Below are positions 42,812 through 52,555 of a DNA stretch of 64,000 bases, piece by piece. Source of the DNA: Sphingomonas sp. (GTDB lineage Bacteria; Pseudomonadota; Alphaproteobacteria; Sphingomonadales; Sphingomonadaceae); NCBI RefSeq assembly GCF_024508665.1, contig NZ_JANINP010000006.1:1-64000 (forward strand), read 5' to 3'. Below the pieces are notes generated by a model. That model was not told the DNA's origin and did no database searches. It saw only the letters and a list, made by a program, of their open reading frames with translations. Every line of letters starts with the position of its first letter. Within the stretch, counting starts at the first letter, position 1. Made by a program: the position numbers and the translations under genes.

Positions 42812-43096
42812 ATGGAAAACGTCGTCACCGACAATCGGGCCGAGAATGAGTTCGAGCTGGAAGTCGACGGCCATCGGGCAATTGCCGCTTATCAGCTCGA
42901 GGGCGACACGATCACCTTCACCCATACGTTGGTGCCCAAGAAGCTCGAGGGACGTGGCATCGCTTCGAAGCTGATCCGTGCGGCGCTCGATTCGGCGCGC
43001 GACCGTGGGTTGAAGGTGATCCCGATCTGCCCGTTCGTGAAGGCGTTCATCGAGCGCCATCCCGAATATCAGGCACTGGTCAAGCACACGGCCTGA
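42812..43096 (+). CDS. GNAT family N-acetyltransferase (YjdJ-like)
   Basis: A 94-residue minimal GNAT domain. It has the conserved FELEVDGHRAIAAYQLEGDTITFTHTLVPKKLEGRGIASKLIRAAL, with QxxGxA-like GRGIAS acetyl-CoA loop, and IPICPFVKAFIERHPEY. ATG 42812 with GCGGAGAAC upstream. The substrate is unknown. It lies 9 nt before ung. Confidence 0.88.
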   Translation: MENVVTDNRAENEFELEVDGHRAIAAYQLEGDTITFTHTLVPKKLEGRGIASKLIRAALDSARDRGLKVIPICPFVKAFIERHPEYQALVKHTA

Positions 43097-43105
43097 GGGG
43101 CGGCG

Positions 43106-43804
43106 ATGAGCGAGCCCAAACTCCATCCGAGCTGGCTCGAACCGCTGCGCGGCGAATTCGCCAGCGATTATATGGCAAGCCTGCGCGCCTTCCTGGTCGC
43201 CGAGAAGCAGGCCGGCAAGGCGATCTTCCCCAAGGGGCCCGAATGGTTCCGCGCGCTCGACCTGACGCCGCTCGACAATGTCCGCGTCGTCATATTGGGG
43301 CAGGATCCCTATCACGGCCCCGGCCAGGCGCATGGCCTGTGCTTTTCGGTCAAGCCGGGGACGCGCACCCCGCCGAGCCTGGTCAACATCTACAAGGAAA
43401 TGGAGGCCGATCTCGGCATTCCGCCGGCGCGGCACGGTTTCCTCGAACATTGGGCCGAGCAGGGCGTGCTGCTGTTGAACGCGGTGCTGACGGTTCAAAT
43501 GGGACAAGCGGCGTCGCATCAGGGGCGCGGCTGGGAACGCTTCACCGACGCGGTGATCCGGCTGGTCAATGCGCGCGAAAAGCCGGTCGTGTTCATGCTG
43601 TGGGGCAGCCACGCGCAGAAGAAGGCGGCGTTCGTCGAGTCGGTCGAGCGCGGCGGGCGGCATCTGGTGCTACGAGCGCCGCATCCGTCGCCCTTGTCGG
43701 CCTATTCGGGATTCTTCGGCTGCAAGCATTTCTCCAAGGCCAATGCGTTTCTCCAGGCGCATGGCGAGAAGCCGATCGACTGGGCACTGCCGGCGATCGG
43801 GTGA
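43106..43804 (+). CDS. ung: Uracil-DNA glycosylase
   Basis: A 232-residue family 1 UDG. Catalytic Asp in [22 protein letters not shown] and the minor-groove His in [15 protein letters not shown]; also [10 protein letters not shown] and [12 protein letters not shown]. Removes uracil from DNA. It is probably in an operon with the preceding GNAT gene. Confidence 0.97.
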   Translation: MSEPKLHPSWLEPLRGEFASDYMASLRAFLVAEKQAGKAIFPKGPEWFRALDLTPLDNVRVVILGQDPYHGPGQAHGLCFSVKPGTRTPPSLVNIYKEMEADLGIPPARHGFLEHWAEQGVLLLNAVLTVQMGQAASHQGRGWERFTDAVIRLVNAREKPVVFMLWGSHAQKKAAFVESVERGGRHLVLRAPHPSPLSAYSGFFGCKHFSKANAFLQAHGEKPIDWALPAIG

Positions 43805-43814
43805 GGCGGCTCAA

Positions 43815-43963
43815 AATCCTCCCCAAGCTCGCTTGGGGAGGGGGACCGTCCGCGAAGCGGATGGTGGAGGGGCCGCAGCCGCGCAGGCGGCGAGGATTGG
43901 ATTTCGCCCCTCCACCATTTGCTGAAGCAAATGGTCCCCCTCCCCGAGCAAGCTCGGGGAGGA
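43815..43963. repeat. CCTCCCC-type palindromic repeat
   Basis: Left hairpin ATCCTCCCCAAGC/GCTTGGGGAGG and right hairpin CCCCTCCCCGAGC/GCTCGGGGAGG enclose a longer centre with complementary TGGAGGGG and CCCCTCCA segments. It fills the gap between ung and the convergent phosphodiesterase gene. Confidence 0.85.
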
Positions 43964-43969
43964 ATTGTG

Positions 43970-44509
43970 TCACTGAAACAACGGCAATTCCGGCGACAGC
44001 GTCCATCGCCCGATAATGTCATGGCGCGTCTCGCCGACATGGCTGTGGACCAGCACGAGTTCCTCGACCTGCCACAGGATCGGATCGATCGCGCGCGAGA
44101 AGGCCGCCTCGTCGCGATAGCCGAGCGTCATGTGCGGGTTGAACGTCCAGCCGTCGCGCGGCTCCAGCCCGGCTTCGGTCACGCGCTCGCGGATCGCCCG
44201 CTGCAGCAGCGCGAGCCCGGTCGAGCGGCCATTGGGCCTGAGCGCTACCGACCGTGTCGTTCCCACCACGCGCCCCATCGACAGCAGGAACCCGGGCATG
44301 TCGATATCGTTACCCACCGCGATCAGCTGTTCGACGAGCATTTCGGGTAGGCCGATATGGTCGTTGAATATCTCCATCGTGACGTGGAGATGCTCGCTCC
44401 TGACCGGGCGGCCGGGACAATGGAGCCGGCGCGCCGCCTCGATCGCGGGAATGGCGTGCATCGCCGGCTTGATGGCGAAGAACAGGCGGTGAAGCGTTTG
44501 CACGAGCAT
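43970..44509 (-). CDS. thpR: RNA 2',3'-cyclic phosphodiesterase (2'-5' RNA ligase family)
   Basis: A 179-residue two-His phosphoesterase. The two HxT motifs are seen in EHLHVTMEIF and FNPHMTLGYRD. The N-terminal LFFAIKP opens the ligT-like fold. It hydrolyses 2',3'-cyclic phosphates or RNA ligase-type substrates. ATG 44509 starts in a short intergenic region that carries a tandem repeat. Confidence 0.9.
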   Translation of the reverse strand: MLVQTLHRLFFAIKPAMHAIPAIEAARRLHCPGRPVRSEHLHVTMEIFNDHIGLPEMLVEQLIAVGNDIDMPGFLLSMGRVVGTTRSVALRPNGRSTGLALLQRAIRERVTEAGLEPRDGWTFNPHMTLGYRDEAAFSRAIDPILWQVEELVLVHSHVGETRHDIIGRWTLSPELPLFQ

Positions 44510-44528
44510 GACAGTCCTCCGAATCGAG

Positions 44529-44549
44529 TGATATGTTCATGATATGTTC
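44529..44549. promoter_or_regulatory. Tandem 10-mer in a divergent promoter region
   Basis: TGATATGTTC is found at 44529-44538 and 44540-44549 with an 11-bp period in the 61-bp gap between divergent genes. A one-turn spacing suits a regulator binding on one face of the helix. Confidence 0.35.
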
Positions 44550-44570
44550 TCTGAACGAAGGAGTCGATCC

Positions 44571-45002
44571 ATGACCGACGATCCGCGCGACAATCGCGGT
44601 GCGTTCCACCACATCGACTTGAGCGTCAGCGACGTCCCCGCGGCCAGGCGCGTCTATGCGCCGGTGCTCGAGTTTCTCGGCTATACGATGGTCAAGGATC
44701 GTCCCGACGGCTGCGAATGGGATCTGAAAGGACGTGAGCCGTTCGGCGCCTCGCTGGGCATCCGCACCGCGACCAGCGGCGGATCGCACGACCGCTATGC
44801 GCCGGGGCTGCATCATCTCGCCTGGCGGGTGGAGAGCCGCGACGCGGTAGACGCCGCGCACGCTTTGCTGGTCGAACACGGCATCCCGGTGCTCGATCCG
44901 CCGGCGCATTATCCTGAATATTCGGGCGATTATTACGCCGTGTTCTTCGCCGATCCCGACGGGCTCAAGCTGGAGATCGTCCATGCTCCGGGCTGGATCT
45001 GA
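44571..45002 (+). CDS. VOC family protein (glyoxalase/dioxygenase fold)
   Basis: A 143-residue VOC protein with the two beta-alpha-beta-beta-beta modules: FHHIDLSVSDVPAARRVYAPVLEFLGY and GLHHLAWRVESRDAVDAAH; metal ligands are likely His in HHID, His in LHHLAW, and Glu in LKLEIVH. The ATG at 44571 has GAAGGAG upstream. The specific reaction is unknown. Confidence 0.88.
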   Translation: MTDDPRDNRGAFHHIDLSVSDVPAARRVYAPVLEFLGYTMVKDRPDGCEWDLKGREPFGASLGIRTATSGGSHDRYAPGLHHLAWRVESRDAVDAAHALLVEHGIPVLDPPAHYPEYSGDYYAVFFADPDGLKLEIVHAPGWI

Positions 45003-45075
45003 GCCGGGGCGCGAAGGTTCGTCGCCGCTCGCCCGTTGATCCTGCCGGGGACGATACCCCGAAAGGAGAAGTGAC

Positions 45076-45390
45076 ATGCGTACCAAGCTCTTTTGCGCCG
45101 CGTTGATCGGCGTGACCGCACTGACCGCCGCCGCGCCGGCCGAGGCGCGGATCAACCAGCGCCAGTCGCGCCAGCAGCAGCGCATCCAGAACGGCGTCAA
45201 TTCGGGCCAGCTCAACGCCCGCGAAACCTATCGGCTCGAACGCCGCGAGGGCCATATCGCCAATTACGAAGCGCGCGCCCGCGCGTCGGACGGCGGGCTC
45301 AACGGCCGCGAACGCTATCGCATCGAACGGATGCAGGACCGCACCAGCCGCGCCATCTATCGCCAGAAGCACGACGCGCAGGTGCGTTGA
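45076..45390 (+). CDS. Small secreted protein rich in Arg/Gln
   Basis: A 104-residue protein with a signal peptide (FCAALIGVTALTAAAPAEA) and a highly charged mature domain with repeated patterns, RQSRQQQRIQNGVNSGQL and ARETYRLERREGHIANYE, GRERYRIERMQDRTSR. The two (R)xRxxYRxER units suggest an internal duplication of helical segments. ATG 45076 has AAAGGAGAAG upstream. No function known. Confidence 0.78.
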   Translation: MRTKLFCAALIGVTALTAAAPAEARINQRQSRQQQRIQNGVNSGQLNARETYRLERREGHIANYEARARASDGGLNGRERYRIERMQDRTSRAIYRQKHDAQVR

Positions 45391-45399
45391 GCTGCGCAA

Positions 45400-45503
45400 A
45401 GCCCCTCTCCTTTAGGGGAGGGGTTGGGGTGGGGCAGTCACGGGCGATACGCTCTGCGAGGCATCCCCCACCCCCGTCCCCTCCCCTGAAGGGGAGGGGC
45501 TAG
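45400..45503. repeat. Repeat with CCCCTCCCCT/AGGGGAGGGG arms
   Basis: Outer arms GCCCCTCTCCTTTAGGGGAGGGG and CCCCTCCCCTGAAGGGGAGGGGC, each a small hairpin, with GTTGGGGTGGGG and CCCCACCCCCG complementary in the middle. It closely matches the copy in the crt cluster at 60868-60969. Confidence 0.85.
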
Positions 45504-45532
45504 TGTGCTGACGTGCTCCCTGCGCTACCAGA

Positions 45533-46021
45533 TCAAACAGCCGGGCGCCGCAATGTCGTCCAGGCGAGATACAGGACCACGATCGCAACCGCGCCTTGCG
45601 TCGCCAGCAAGGCCGGTTCGTTGCCGAGCGGCGCCAGCGCGTGGAGCGCGGGGATCTTCTGGTAGCTCTGCACCACCAGCACGACCATGTTGAGCCATTG
45701 TGCGAACAAGGCGGTCGCCAGGAAGACGCGCCGCCATCCGCCCGCGAGCTTGCCGCCGTACAGCGCATAAAGCGCCACCGCGAGCACCACCAGCGACACC
45801 ACGCCGAAGATGAACGGCGGCCCGATCGGCTTGGGTGGGAACAGGAAGCCGGTGACGCTGGTCAGGATGGTGAAGACCAGGAAGAGGCCGTTCATCAACG
45901 ACAGCCAGCGCCCGCCGGCCAATGCGACGAAGAAGACCAGTCCGGCGGCGATGCCGACCAGGCTGATGACGACGTGCAATTCGGTAAAGGCCGCAAGCGA
46001 CAGGCCGAGGTTCGTGAGCAT
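45533..46021 (-). CDS. Membrane protein of unknown function
   Basis: A 162-residue protein with about four to five hydrophobic segments (e.g. ELHVVISLVGIAAGLVFFVALAGG, LFLVFTILTSVTGFLFP, FIFGVVSLVVLAVALYALYGG). The ATG at 46021 is the first. No family recognised; a similar layout occurs in conserved alphaproteobacterial membrane proteins. Confidence 0.72.
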   Translation of the reverse strand: MLTNLGLSLAAFTELHVVISLVGIAAGLVFFVALAGGRWLSLMNGLFLVFTILTSVTGFLFPPKPIGPPFIFGVVSLVVLAVALYALYGGKLAGGWRRVFLATALFAQWLNMVVLVVQSYQKIPALHALAPLGNEPALLATQGAVAIVVLYLAWTTLRRPAV

Positions 46022-46117
46022 CGCGTTTCCCCAATCGATGACGATTCCCGCAGCCTAACCGAGCTGGCCCGGCCCGACGAGTCGAATCGGTTTCGCAACG
46101 ATTTAGGGGTTTTCAGC

Positions 46118-46531
46118 TCAACCCGCCGCCCTGAACTCGCCGATAACGATCGCGCCGAGATCGCGATCGAAGGTCTCGGTCGTCGCGGTGCCGTTGCCGC
46201 GCATGGTGAAGGTTCCGGCGTCGACATAGCCGCCGCTCCCGGTCGGATCGGACAGTATCTTGTACGTCATCGGCCCCGATGCGCTGGTCACCGTGATCGC
46301 CGATTTTCCCGCATTGTCGGCATAGGTGACCGAGATCGCGCCGGGATCGTCGATCGCCGCAGGGACCAGCAACTGATGGTGCCCGCCGGGGCGCAGCACG
46401 AAGGTCCGGGCTTCGCCGGGCTTGAGCCCGATCGTCTCGACGGCGACGTCCGGGGGCGGAGTCGTCTCTTCCTGGGCAATCGCGGCGGCGGGCAGCAGCG
46501 CTAGGGCTACGGCAAGGAAATGCAGGCGCAT
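46118..46531 (-). CDS. Secreted protein of unknown function
   Basis: A 137-residue protein with a signal peptide (HFLAVALALLPAAAIAQ) followed by a predicted beta-rich domain (DVAVETIGLKPGEARTFVLRPGGHHQLLVPAA, ISVTYADNAGKSAITVTSASGPMTYKI). ATG 46531 is chosen; the frame upstream overlaps a repeat. Monocistronic. No function. Confidence 0.7.
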   Translation of the reverse strand: MRLHFLAVALALLPAAAIAQEETTPPPDVAVETIGLKPGEARTFVLRPGGHHQLLVPAAIDDPGAISVTYADNAGKSAITVTSASGPMTYKILSDPTGSGGYVDAGTFTMRGNGTATTETFDRDLGAIVIGEFRAAG

Positions 46532-46609
46532 GGTGTGTCTCCAGCCCCCGGTCGGGTGGAGAAACGCGCAAGGGGTGGAAGGGTTCAGCCGGAGGCGGGC
46601 GGGCCGAAA

Positions 46610-46761
46610 AATCCTCCCCGGCACGGGGAGGGGGACCGCGCGCGTCAGCGCGTGGTGGAGGGGGCCCAAAATTCGCTGGCCGTTTCGCTTTGGCGGGATC
46701 CTCGCGGGACCCCTCCACCATTGCTGCGCAATGGCCCCCCTCCCCGATCCGGGGAGGAATT
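46610..46761. repeat. CCTCCCC-type palindromic repeat at a gene 3' end
   Basis: Left hairpin ATCCTCCCCGGCACGGGGAGG and right hairpin CCCCTCCCCGATCCGGGGAGG; middle carries TGGAGGGG.../CCCCTCCA. It ends at the VOC gene's TAA (46760-46762), so the stop codon is formed at the edge of the repeat. Confidence 0.85.
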
Positions 46762-47176
46762 AGGCCGCGTTCGGATGCCCGGCCGCGAACTGAATAAGGT
46801 CCCAAAGATTGCCGTACAAATCCTTGAAGACCGCGACCCGCCCATAGTCATAGGTCGCCGGCGCCCGCACCCACTCGACCCCGGCGGCGGTGAAGGCGGC
46901 ATGATCGCGCTCGAAATCGTCGGTCGCCAGGAACAGGAACACGCGCCCGCCGGCCTGATCACCGACATAGTTCGCCTGATGCTCGTTGGAGGCGCGCGCG
47001 AGCAGGATCGTGGTGGCGCCGTCCGGTGCGCCCGGCGGACGGATCGTCACCCAGCGCTTGTCCTGTTCGGGCTGGTAGCTGTCCTCGACCAGGGTGAAAC
47101 CGAGCTTGCCGACATAGAAGGCGAGCGCTTCGTCATAGTCGCGAACGATCAGGGCGATATGGGCGAGGTGAGGCAA
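46760..47176 (-). CDS. VOC family protein (second)
   Basis: A 138-residue VOC-fold protein: LPHLAHIALIVRDYDEALAFYVGKLGFTLVED, HxxN-type site near ARASNEHQANYVGDQ, and KDLYGNLWDLIQF (Glu/Trp at the second metal region). No ATG fits: TTG 47176 has GGAG seven nt upstream and gives the family start. The stop lies at a repeat boundary. Confidence 0.83.
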   Translation of the reverse strand: MPHLAHIALIVRDYDEALAFYVGKLGFTLVEDSYQPEQDKRWVTIRPPGAPDGATTILLARASNEHQANYVGDQAGGRVFLFLATDDFERDHAAFTAAGVEWVRAPATYDYGRVAVFKDLYGNLWDLIQFAAGHPNAA

Positions 47177-47331
47177 GGCGAGCTCCGGTCTGGCTGATCG
47201 CGCCGGTCCCCATGCGGTCCGGCGGTTCGCCACATTGGGTGCTCGACCCGCCGCGATGCCGCAACCCCCGCTTGACTCAGGCGCCCGCCGCTCCGCTAAA
47301 TGCTTGCAAGATAAGGACAGGAGAGGTGCGG

Positions 47332-48189
47332 ATGAACGAGATCGCATCGCCGCGCGCGCTGACGCGCATTACGGTCACCCCGCTGACGCCGCAGATCGGT
47401 GCCGAGATCCATGGTGTCGATCTGTCGCAGGAGCAGGATGACGCGGTCATCGCCGAGATTCGCGCGGCCCTGCTCCAGCACAAGGTGATCTTCTTCCGCG
47501 ACCAGCACATCACCGCCGCCCAGCATATCGCCTTCGCCCGCCGCTTCGGCGCGCTGGAGATCCACCCGGCGACGCCCAAGGACCAGCCCGATCCCGAGGT
47601 GCTGCACATCGCGCACGGACCGAAGTCGCGCGGGACCGAAAATGCCTGGCATTCGGACGTGACGTGGCGCGCCGAGCCGTCGCTCGGATCGATCCTGCGC
47701 GCGATCGAGGTGCCGGAGGTCGGCAGCGACACCCTGTTCGCCGACATGGGTGCGGCGTTCCGCGGCTTGTCGCCCGCCTTGCAGGATTGGTGCCGCACGC
47801 TGACCGCGTCGCACGATATCGCCCGCGTGTTCGCGAAGAAGCTGGGCGTGCGGCCCGAGGAATTGCACGAGAAATACCCGCCGCAGAGCCATCCGGTGGT
47901 CCGCACGCATCCGGAGACGGGCGAGCAGGCGCTTTACGTCAACACCGCCTTCACCAGCCATATCGAGGGGCTGTCGGCGAGGGAGAGCGACTGGCTGCTC
48001 CAGCATCTCTACGCCCAGGCGGCGATCCCCGAATATCAATGCCGTTTCAAATGGCGCGCCGGCTCGATCGCCTTCTGGGACAACCGCGCCGCGCAGCATT
48101 ACGCGGCATCGGACTATTTCCCGGCCGTGCGGCGGATGGAGCGCGTGACGGTCGCGGGGGACCGGCCGTTTTATCGGGATGAGCGGTAG
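47332..48189 (+). CDS. TauD/TfdA family 2OG dioxygenase
   Basis: A 285-residue Fe(II)/2-oxoglutarate dioxygenase. His-Asp of the metal triad are in TENAWHSDVTWR, the distal His in DNRAAQHYAASDY, and the 2OG-binding Arg in RRMERVTVAG. Typical substrates are taurine, alkyl sulfonates or herbicide-like aryloxyacids; which one is unknown. Start ATG 47332 has AGGAGAGG upstream; the frame extends further but without better start. Confidence 0.92.
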   Translation: MNEIASPRALTRITVTPLTPQIGAEIHGVDLSQEQDDAVIAEIRAALLQHKVIFFRDQHITAAQHIAFARRFGALEIHPATPKDQPDPEVLHIAHGPKSRGTENAWHSDVTWRAEPSLGSILRAIEVPEVGSDTLFADMGAAFRGLSPALQDWCRTLTASHDIARVFAKKLGVRPEELHEKYPPQSHPVVRTHPETGEQALYVNTAFTSHIEGLSARESDWLLQHLYAQAAIPEYQCRFKWRAGSIAFWDNRAAQHYAASDYFPAVRRMERVTVAGDRPFYRDER

Positions 48190-48218
48190 GGGCGACGCAG
48201 TCGCCCATCTTGAAATAT

Positions 48219-48236
48219 TGTACCGATTGTTGTACA
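48219..48236 (+). promoter_or_regulatory. YefM-type operator
   Basis: TGTACC (48219-48224) and TGTACA (48231-48236) lie 12 bp apart, centre to centre. Known YefM operators comprise TGTACA-core long and short palindromes with a 12-bp centre distance, so this fits autorepression of the yefM-yoeB pair 9 bp downstream. Confidence 0.65.
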
Positions 48237-48244
48237 TCCACGCC

Positions 48245-48499
48245 ATGCGAACCATGAGCGTTTCCGAAACCCGCGCCAACCTCAAGGCGGTGCTAGACCA
48301 AGTCGTCGCCGATAAGGCGCCGATCGCTATCACCCGCCATAAGGGCGAGGGCGTGGTGATGGTTTCCGAGAGCGAATGGGCCTCGATCGAGGAGACACTC
48401 TACCTCCTGCAATCGCCGGCCAACGCCAAAAGGTTGCTCGAAAGCGTCGCCGAACTCGATGCCGGCAAGGGTAACGAACGCAGCTTGATCGAGCCGTGA
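48245..48499 (+). CDS. yefM: Antitoxin YefM (Phd/YefM family)
   Basis: An 84-residue antitoxin: MRTMSVSETRANLKAVLDQV..., IAITRHKGEGVVMVSESEWASIEETLYLL. N-terminal DNA-binding and C-terminal YoeB-binding portions are in order. ATG 48245 is used; ATG 48254 is possible. Its stop overlaps the yoeB GTG start. Confidence 0.93.
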   Translation: MRTMSVSETRANLKAVLDQVVADKAPIAITRHKGEGVVMVSESEWASIEETLYLLQSPANAKRLLESVAELDAGKGNERSLIEP

Positions 48500-48762
48500 A
48501 GCTCGTCTTCTCGTCGCGCGCCTGGGAGGAATATCTCCAATGGCAAGGCGACGACCGGCGCGGGCTCGACCGCGTGAATGCGCTGATCAAGGAAGCGATG
48601 CGCGACCCGTTCCGCGGCACCGGCAAGCCCGAACCGCTTAGCGGCAATCTGTCAGGTTGGTGGTCGCGACGGATCAACCGCGAGCATCGGCTGGTCTATC
48701 GGGTGAGCGGCAAGGACGACGCGCAATCGCTCGAGATCGCGCAGTGCCGGTATCATTATTGA
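48496..48762 (+). CDS. yoeB: Toxin YoeB
   Basis: An 88-residue RelE-superfamily mRNA interferase. WEEYLQWQGDDRRGLDRVNALIKE, DPFRGTGKPEPLSGNLSGWWSRRINREHRLVYRV and QCRYHY match YoeB; the conserved catalytic Glu/Arg/His (E46-like, R65-like, H83-like) are in place as GKPEPL, SRRINREHR and RYHY. GTG 48496 overlaps yefM by GTGA. The next gene is convergent SIR2. Confidence 0.94.
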   Translation: MKLVFSSRAWEEYLQWQGDDRRGLDRVNALIKEAMRDPFRGTGKPEPLSGNLSGWWSRRINREHRLVYRVSGKDDAQSLEIAQCRYHY

Positions 48763-48805
48763 GCGAGGAAGCGGTCGGCCGGCCACCTCCTTCGGTCCCT
48801 ATCGA

Positions 48806-50155
48806 CTATCCCCACGCCAGATGCTGAACGACAAGGTCCTCGTCCTCGGCAAAAGATGCGGTCCGTTTTTTCGCTTCCCGTAAAGCTGCCTTGTGTATTG
48901 TGGGAGTGGGCCGAACGATCTCGTTAAATTCGTCGAGATACAGCTCTCCCTGACCGGGATGAAAGCATTCAGGAATTGGTACGACTTCTACGTTGTCGGA
49001 GTTCAAGATCGCGAACTGAAGTAAACCGTTCTGATAGCCACTAAAATAGGCTATGTCCCAATAGTTTTTCGTCTTCCTGTACTCGGCGATTTTTAGATCG
49101 TAGCCGGCTATCCGCCTCTGCACGTTGTGAAGATCGGAAAACTCTCCTGTCATCGAGCGATCCAAGATACGCTCTAAAGCATGTAACACGCCATCCTGAT
49201 AGGCGGTGGCGAAAATCAAATGAGGCTGTTTTTTTGGATGATAGGATTTCACAAAATCAAGATGCATATCGTGAAATTCATTCCAAATTTCGTCGATTTT
49301 CTCGAAGACTTCATCTTTTGCGAAACAAAACTTCTCCGACATGTGATCTTTTATGGTGTCGACAAAATGAGCAGCGTCGGTCTTTATCGCAATAATTCCG
49401 AACTCGTCGCGCAGGCTTTCCGCTTCTTCCATCGATATGAAAGGAGAAATTAGATAGTGGACTCTAGCAAACTGCCCAAGGCCTTCACGGATAGTTTTAA
49501 ATATCCTACGAAAATCACTGTCTTTTGCTGAGTATCCGCAAAATACGCATGTTTTAGTCGCAAAAATTTGCTTTACGACCGCGCCCAATGCGCCCTCTCG
49601 CAAACGCCTTTCACATTGATCATAATCTTCCGAAGATGCAACAATGGAAGAAAAGTTATCGATGGAGCCGTGAATTTTAATGACTGATCGCTTTGCGGTA
49701 TCCCAGAATGGGATATCACTATCGTAAACAAAAGGGATAGCCTCGATCAAATTCTCAAAATATCTATCCCAGTTGGTAGTTATTATCGTTTTAAAATAGG
49801 GAGCATTTCCAAGTTTCCGATGGAATCGGGTTGCACTCCATCGGAGGTCTCTAAACGAATCTATATAAGAGAATCGTTCTCTCACAAGTTCGATAAATTT
49901 CTGCCTCCCGTTGGGCTGGGCTTCGTATTTATCCACTAACTCGCAGAACTCCGGATTGCCATCCGCACCGACTTGAAATTTTATGGTCTCATACAGCGTG
50001 TTGGGATGAGTGCCGCCAGTCTCCGTACTAATTCCGGCTCCCGCGAAGATGACGCAGTTCTGCTTTTCAATTTCGCTAAGCAAGTGCTGATCAATCGCGA
50101 AATTGATTTTCAATGCACAAATAGCGCAGCCGCACGGGTTTGGCTCATCAACCAA
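48806..50155 (-). CDS. SIR2-domain protein, candidate antiphage NADase (AT-rich, orphan)
   Basis: A 449-residue protein with an N-terminal SIR2 NAD-binding domain: VIFAGAGISTETG (residues 35-47), TTNWDRYFE (126 on), KIHGS (His162) and VFCGYSAKDSDF (204 on). A C-terminal domain of about 200 residues is not recognised. Three cysteines (C8, C10, C13; PCGCAICA) precede the SIR2 fold. No ATG is possible at the N-terminus; TTG 50155 has GAGG about 8 nt upstream. The DNA is far richer in A+T than its flanks (19 G/C in 60 at 49741), so it was probably acquired. It lies downstream of thiC, convergent to yoeB. SIR2 domains act as NAD+-depleting effectors in several phage-defence systems (e.g. Thoeris ThsA, DSR); this one has no visible partner. 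Confidence 0.85.
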   Translation of the reverse strand: MVDEPNPCGCAICALKINFAIDQHLLSEIEKQNCVIFAGAGISTETGGTHPNTLYETIKFQVGADGNPEFCELVDKYEAQPNGRQKFIELVRERFSYIDSFRDLRWSATRFHRKLGNAPYFKTIITTNWDRYFENLIEAIPFVYDSDIPFWDTAKRSVIKIHGSIDNFSSIVASSEDYDQCERRLREGALGAVVKQIFATKTCVFCGYSAKDSDFRRIFKTIREGLGQFARVHYLISPFISMEEAESLRDEFGIIAIKTDAAHFVDTIKDHMSEKFCFAKDEVFEKIDEIWNEFHDMHLDFVKSYHPKKQPHLIFATAYQDGVLHALERILDRSMTGEFSDLHNVQRRIAGYDLKIAEYRKTKNYWDIAYFSGYQNGLLQFAILNSDNVEVVPIPECFHPGQGELYLDEFNEIVRPTPTIHKAALREAKKRTASFAEDEDLVVQHLAWG

Positions 50156-50211
50156 CCGGTCATCCTCTTCAGACTGAGCGCTTAAGTAGCTATCACGACC
50201 GCCGGCTCCGT

Positions 50212-52077
<1,866 letters not shown>

Positions 52078-52119
52078 TCACTCCATTGTCGGAGCGAGGA
52101 CACGGATTTCGAGTGAAAG

Positions 52120-52213
52120 CCGCCCACTCCCTCCGCCGGTCTCAACCGGATCAGGTTCAGCGGGTCGGAGGCTGCGGCCTCCCTCTCAACCGCGACAGAG
52201 CGGTCCCCCGGGG
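52120..52213 (-). promoter_or_regulatory. TPP riboswitch (thi-box) upstream of thiC
   Basis: Read on the minus strand: GGGGGACCGCTCTGTCGCGG, then TTGAGAGGGAGG, GACCCGCTGAACCTGATC, CGGTTGAGACCGG, CGGAGGGAGTGGG. The CTGAACCTGATC core and the GGAGGGAG tail are hallmarks, and it ends about 48 nt before the thiC ATG. The rest of 52214-52341 shows no further feature. Confidence 0.93.
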
Positions 52214-52341
52214 ATGCCCGACACGCTAGGCGCTTGTGACGGCGAAGGAAAGGCGGTTGTTTCGAAACGGCATTTGACGCGTGCCACGATCGAGCCGTGC
52301 TCTACCCGAGCGTTCGATTTCCCTGAAGTTCGGATATTCCA

Positions 52342-52450
52342 CCGTCACCCCGGCCTTGTGCCGGGGTCCATCGGGCCGCAAGCGCATGACAAGCGGTTCG
52401 ACGGTCGGGCCTAGCCGCCCGGTGGATGCCGGGACGAGCCCGGCATGACG
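52342..52450. repeat. REP-like inverted repeat (GTCAT/C family), copy 4
   Basis: Arms CGTCACCCCGGCCTTGTGCC.. (52343 on) and TGGATGCCGGGACGAGCCCGG.. (to 52450), each with an internal hairpin. With the riboswitch this accounts for most of the 484-bp gap between thiC and MipA/OmpV; 52451-52555 shows no clear feature apart from the short palindrome TTGTGATTGCGATCGCAATC near 52519. Confidence 0.75.
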
Positions 52451-52555
52451 ATAGCGTGGGTGGACCGCGACGTCAGACGGCCGACGCTTCGCGCCAGCCG
52501 CTGGCCGCCACGGCGAGTCTTGTGATTGCGATCGCAATCACAAGCCGCCCGCACC

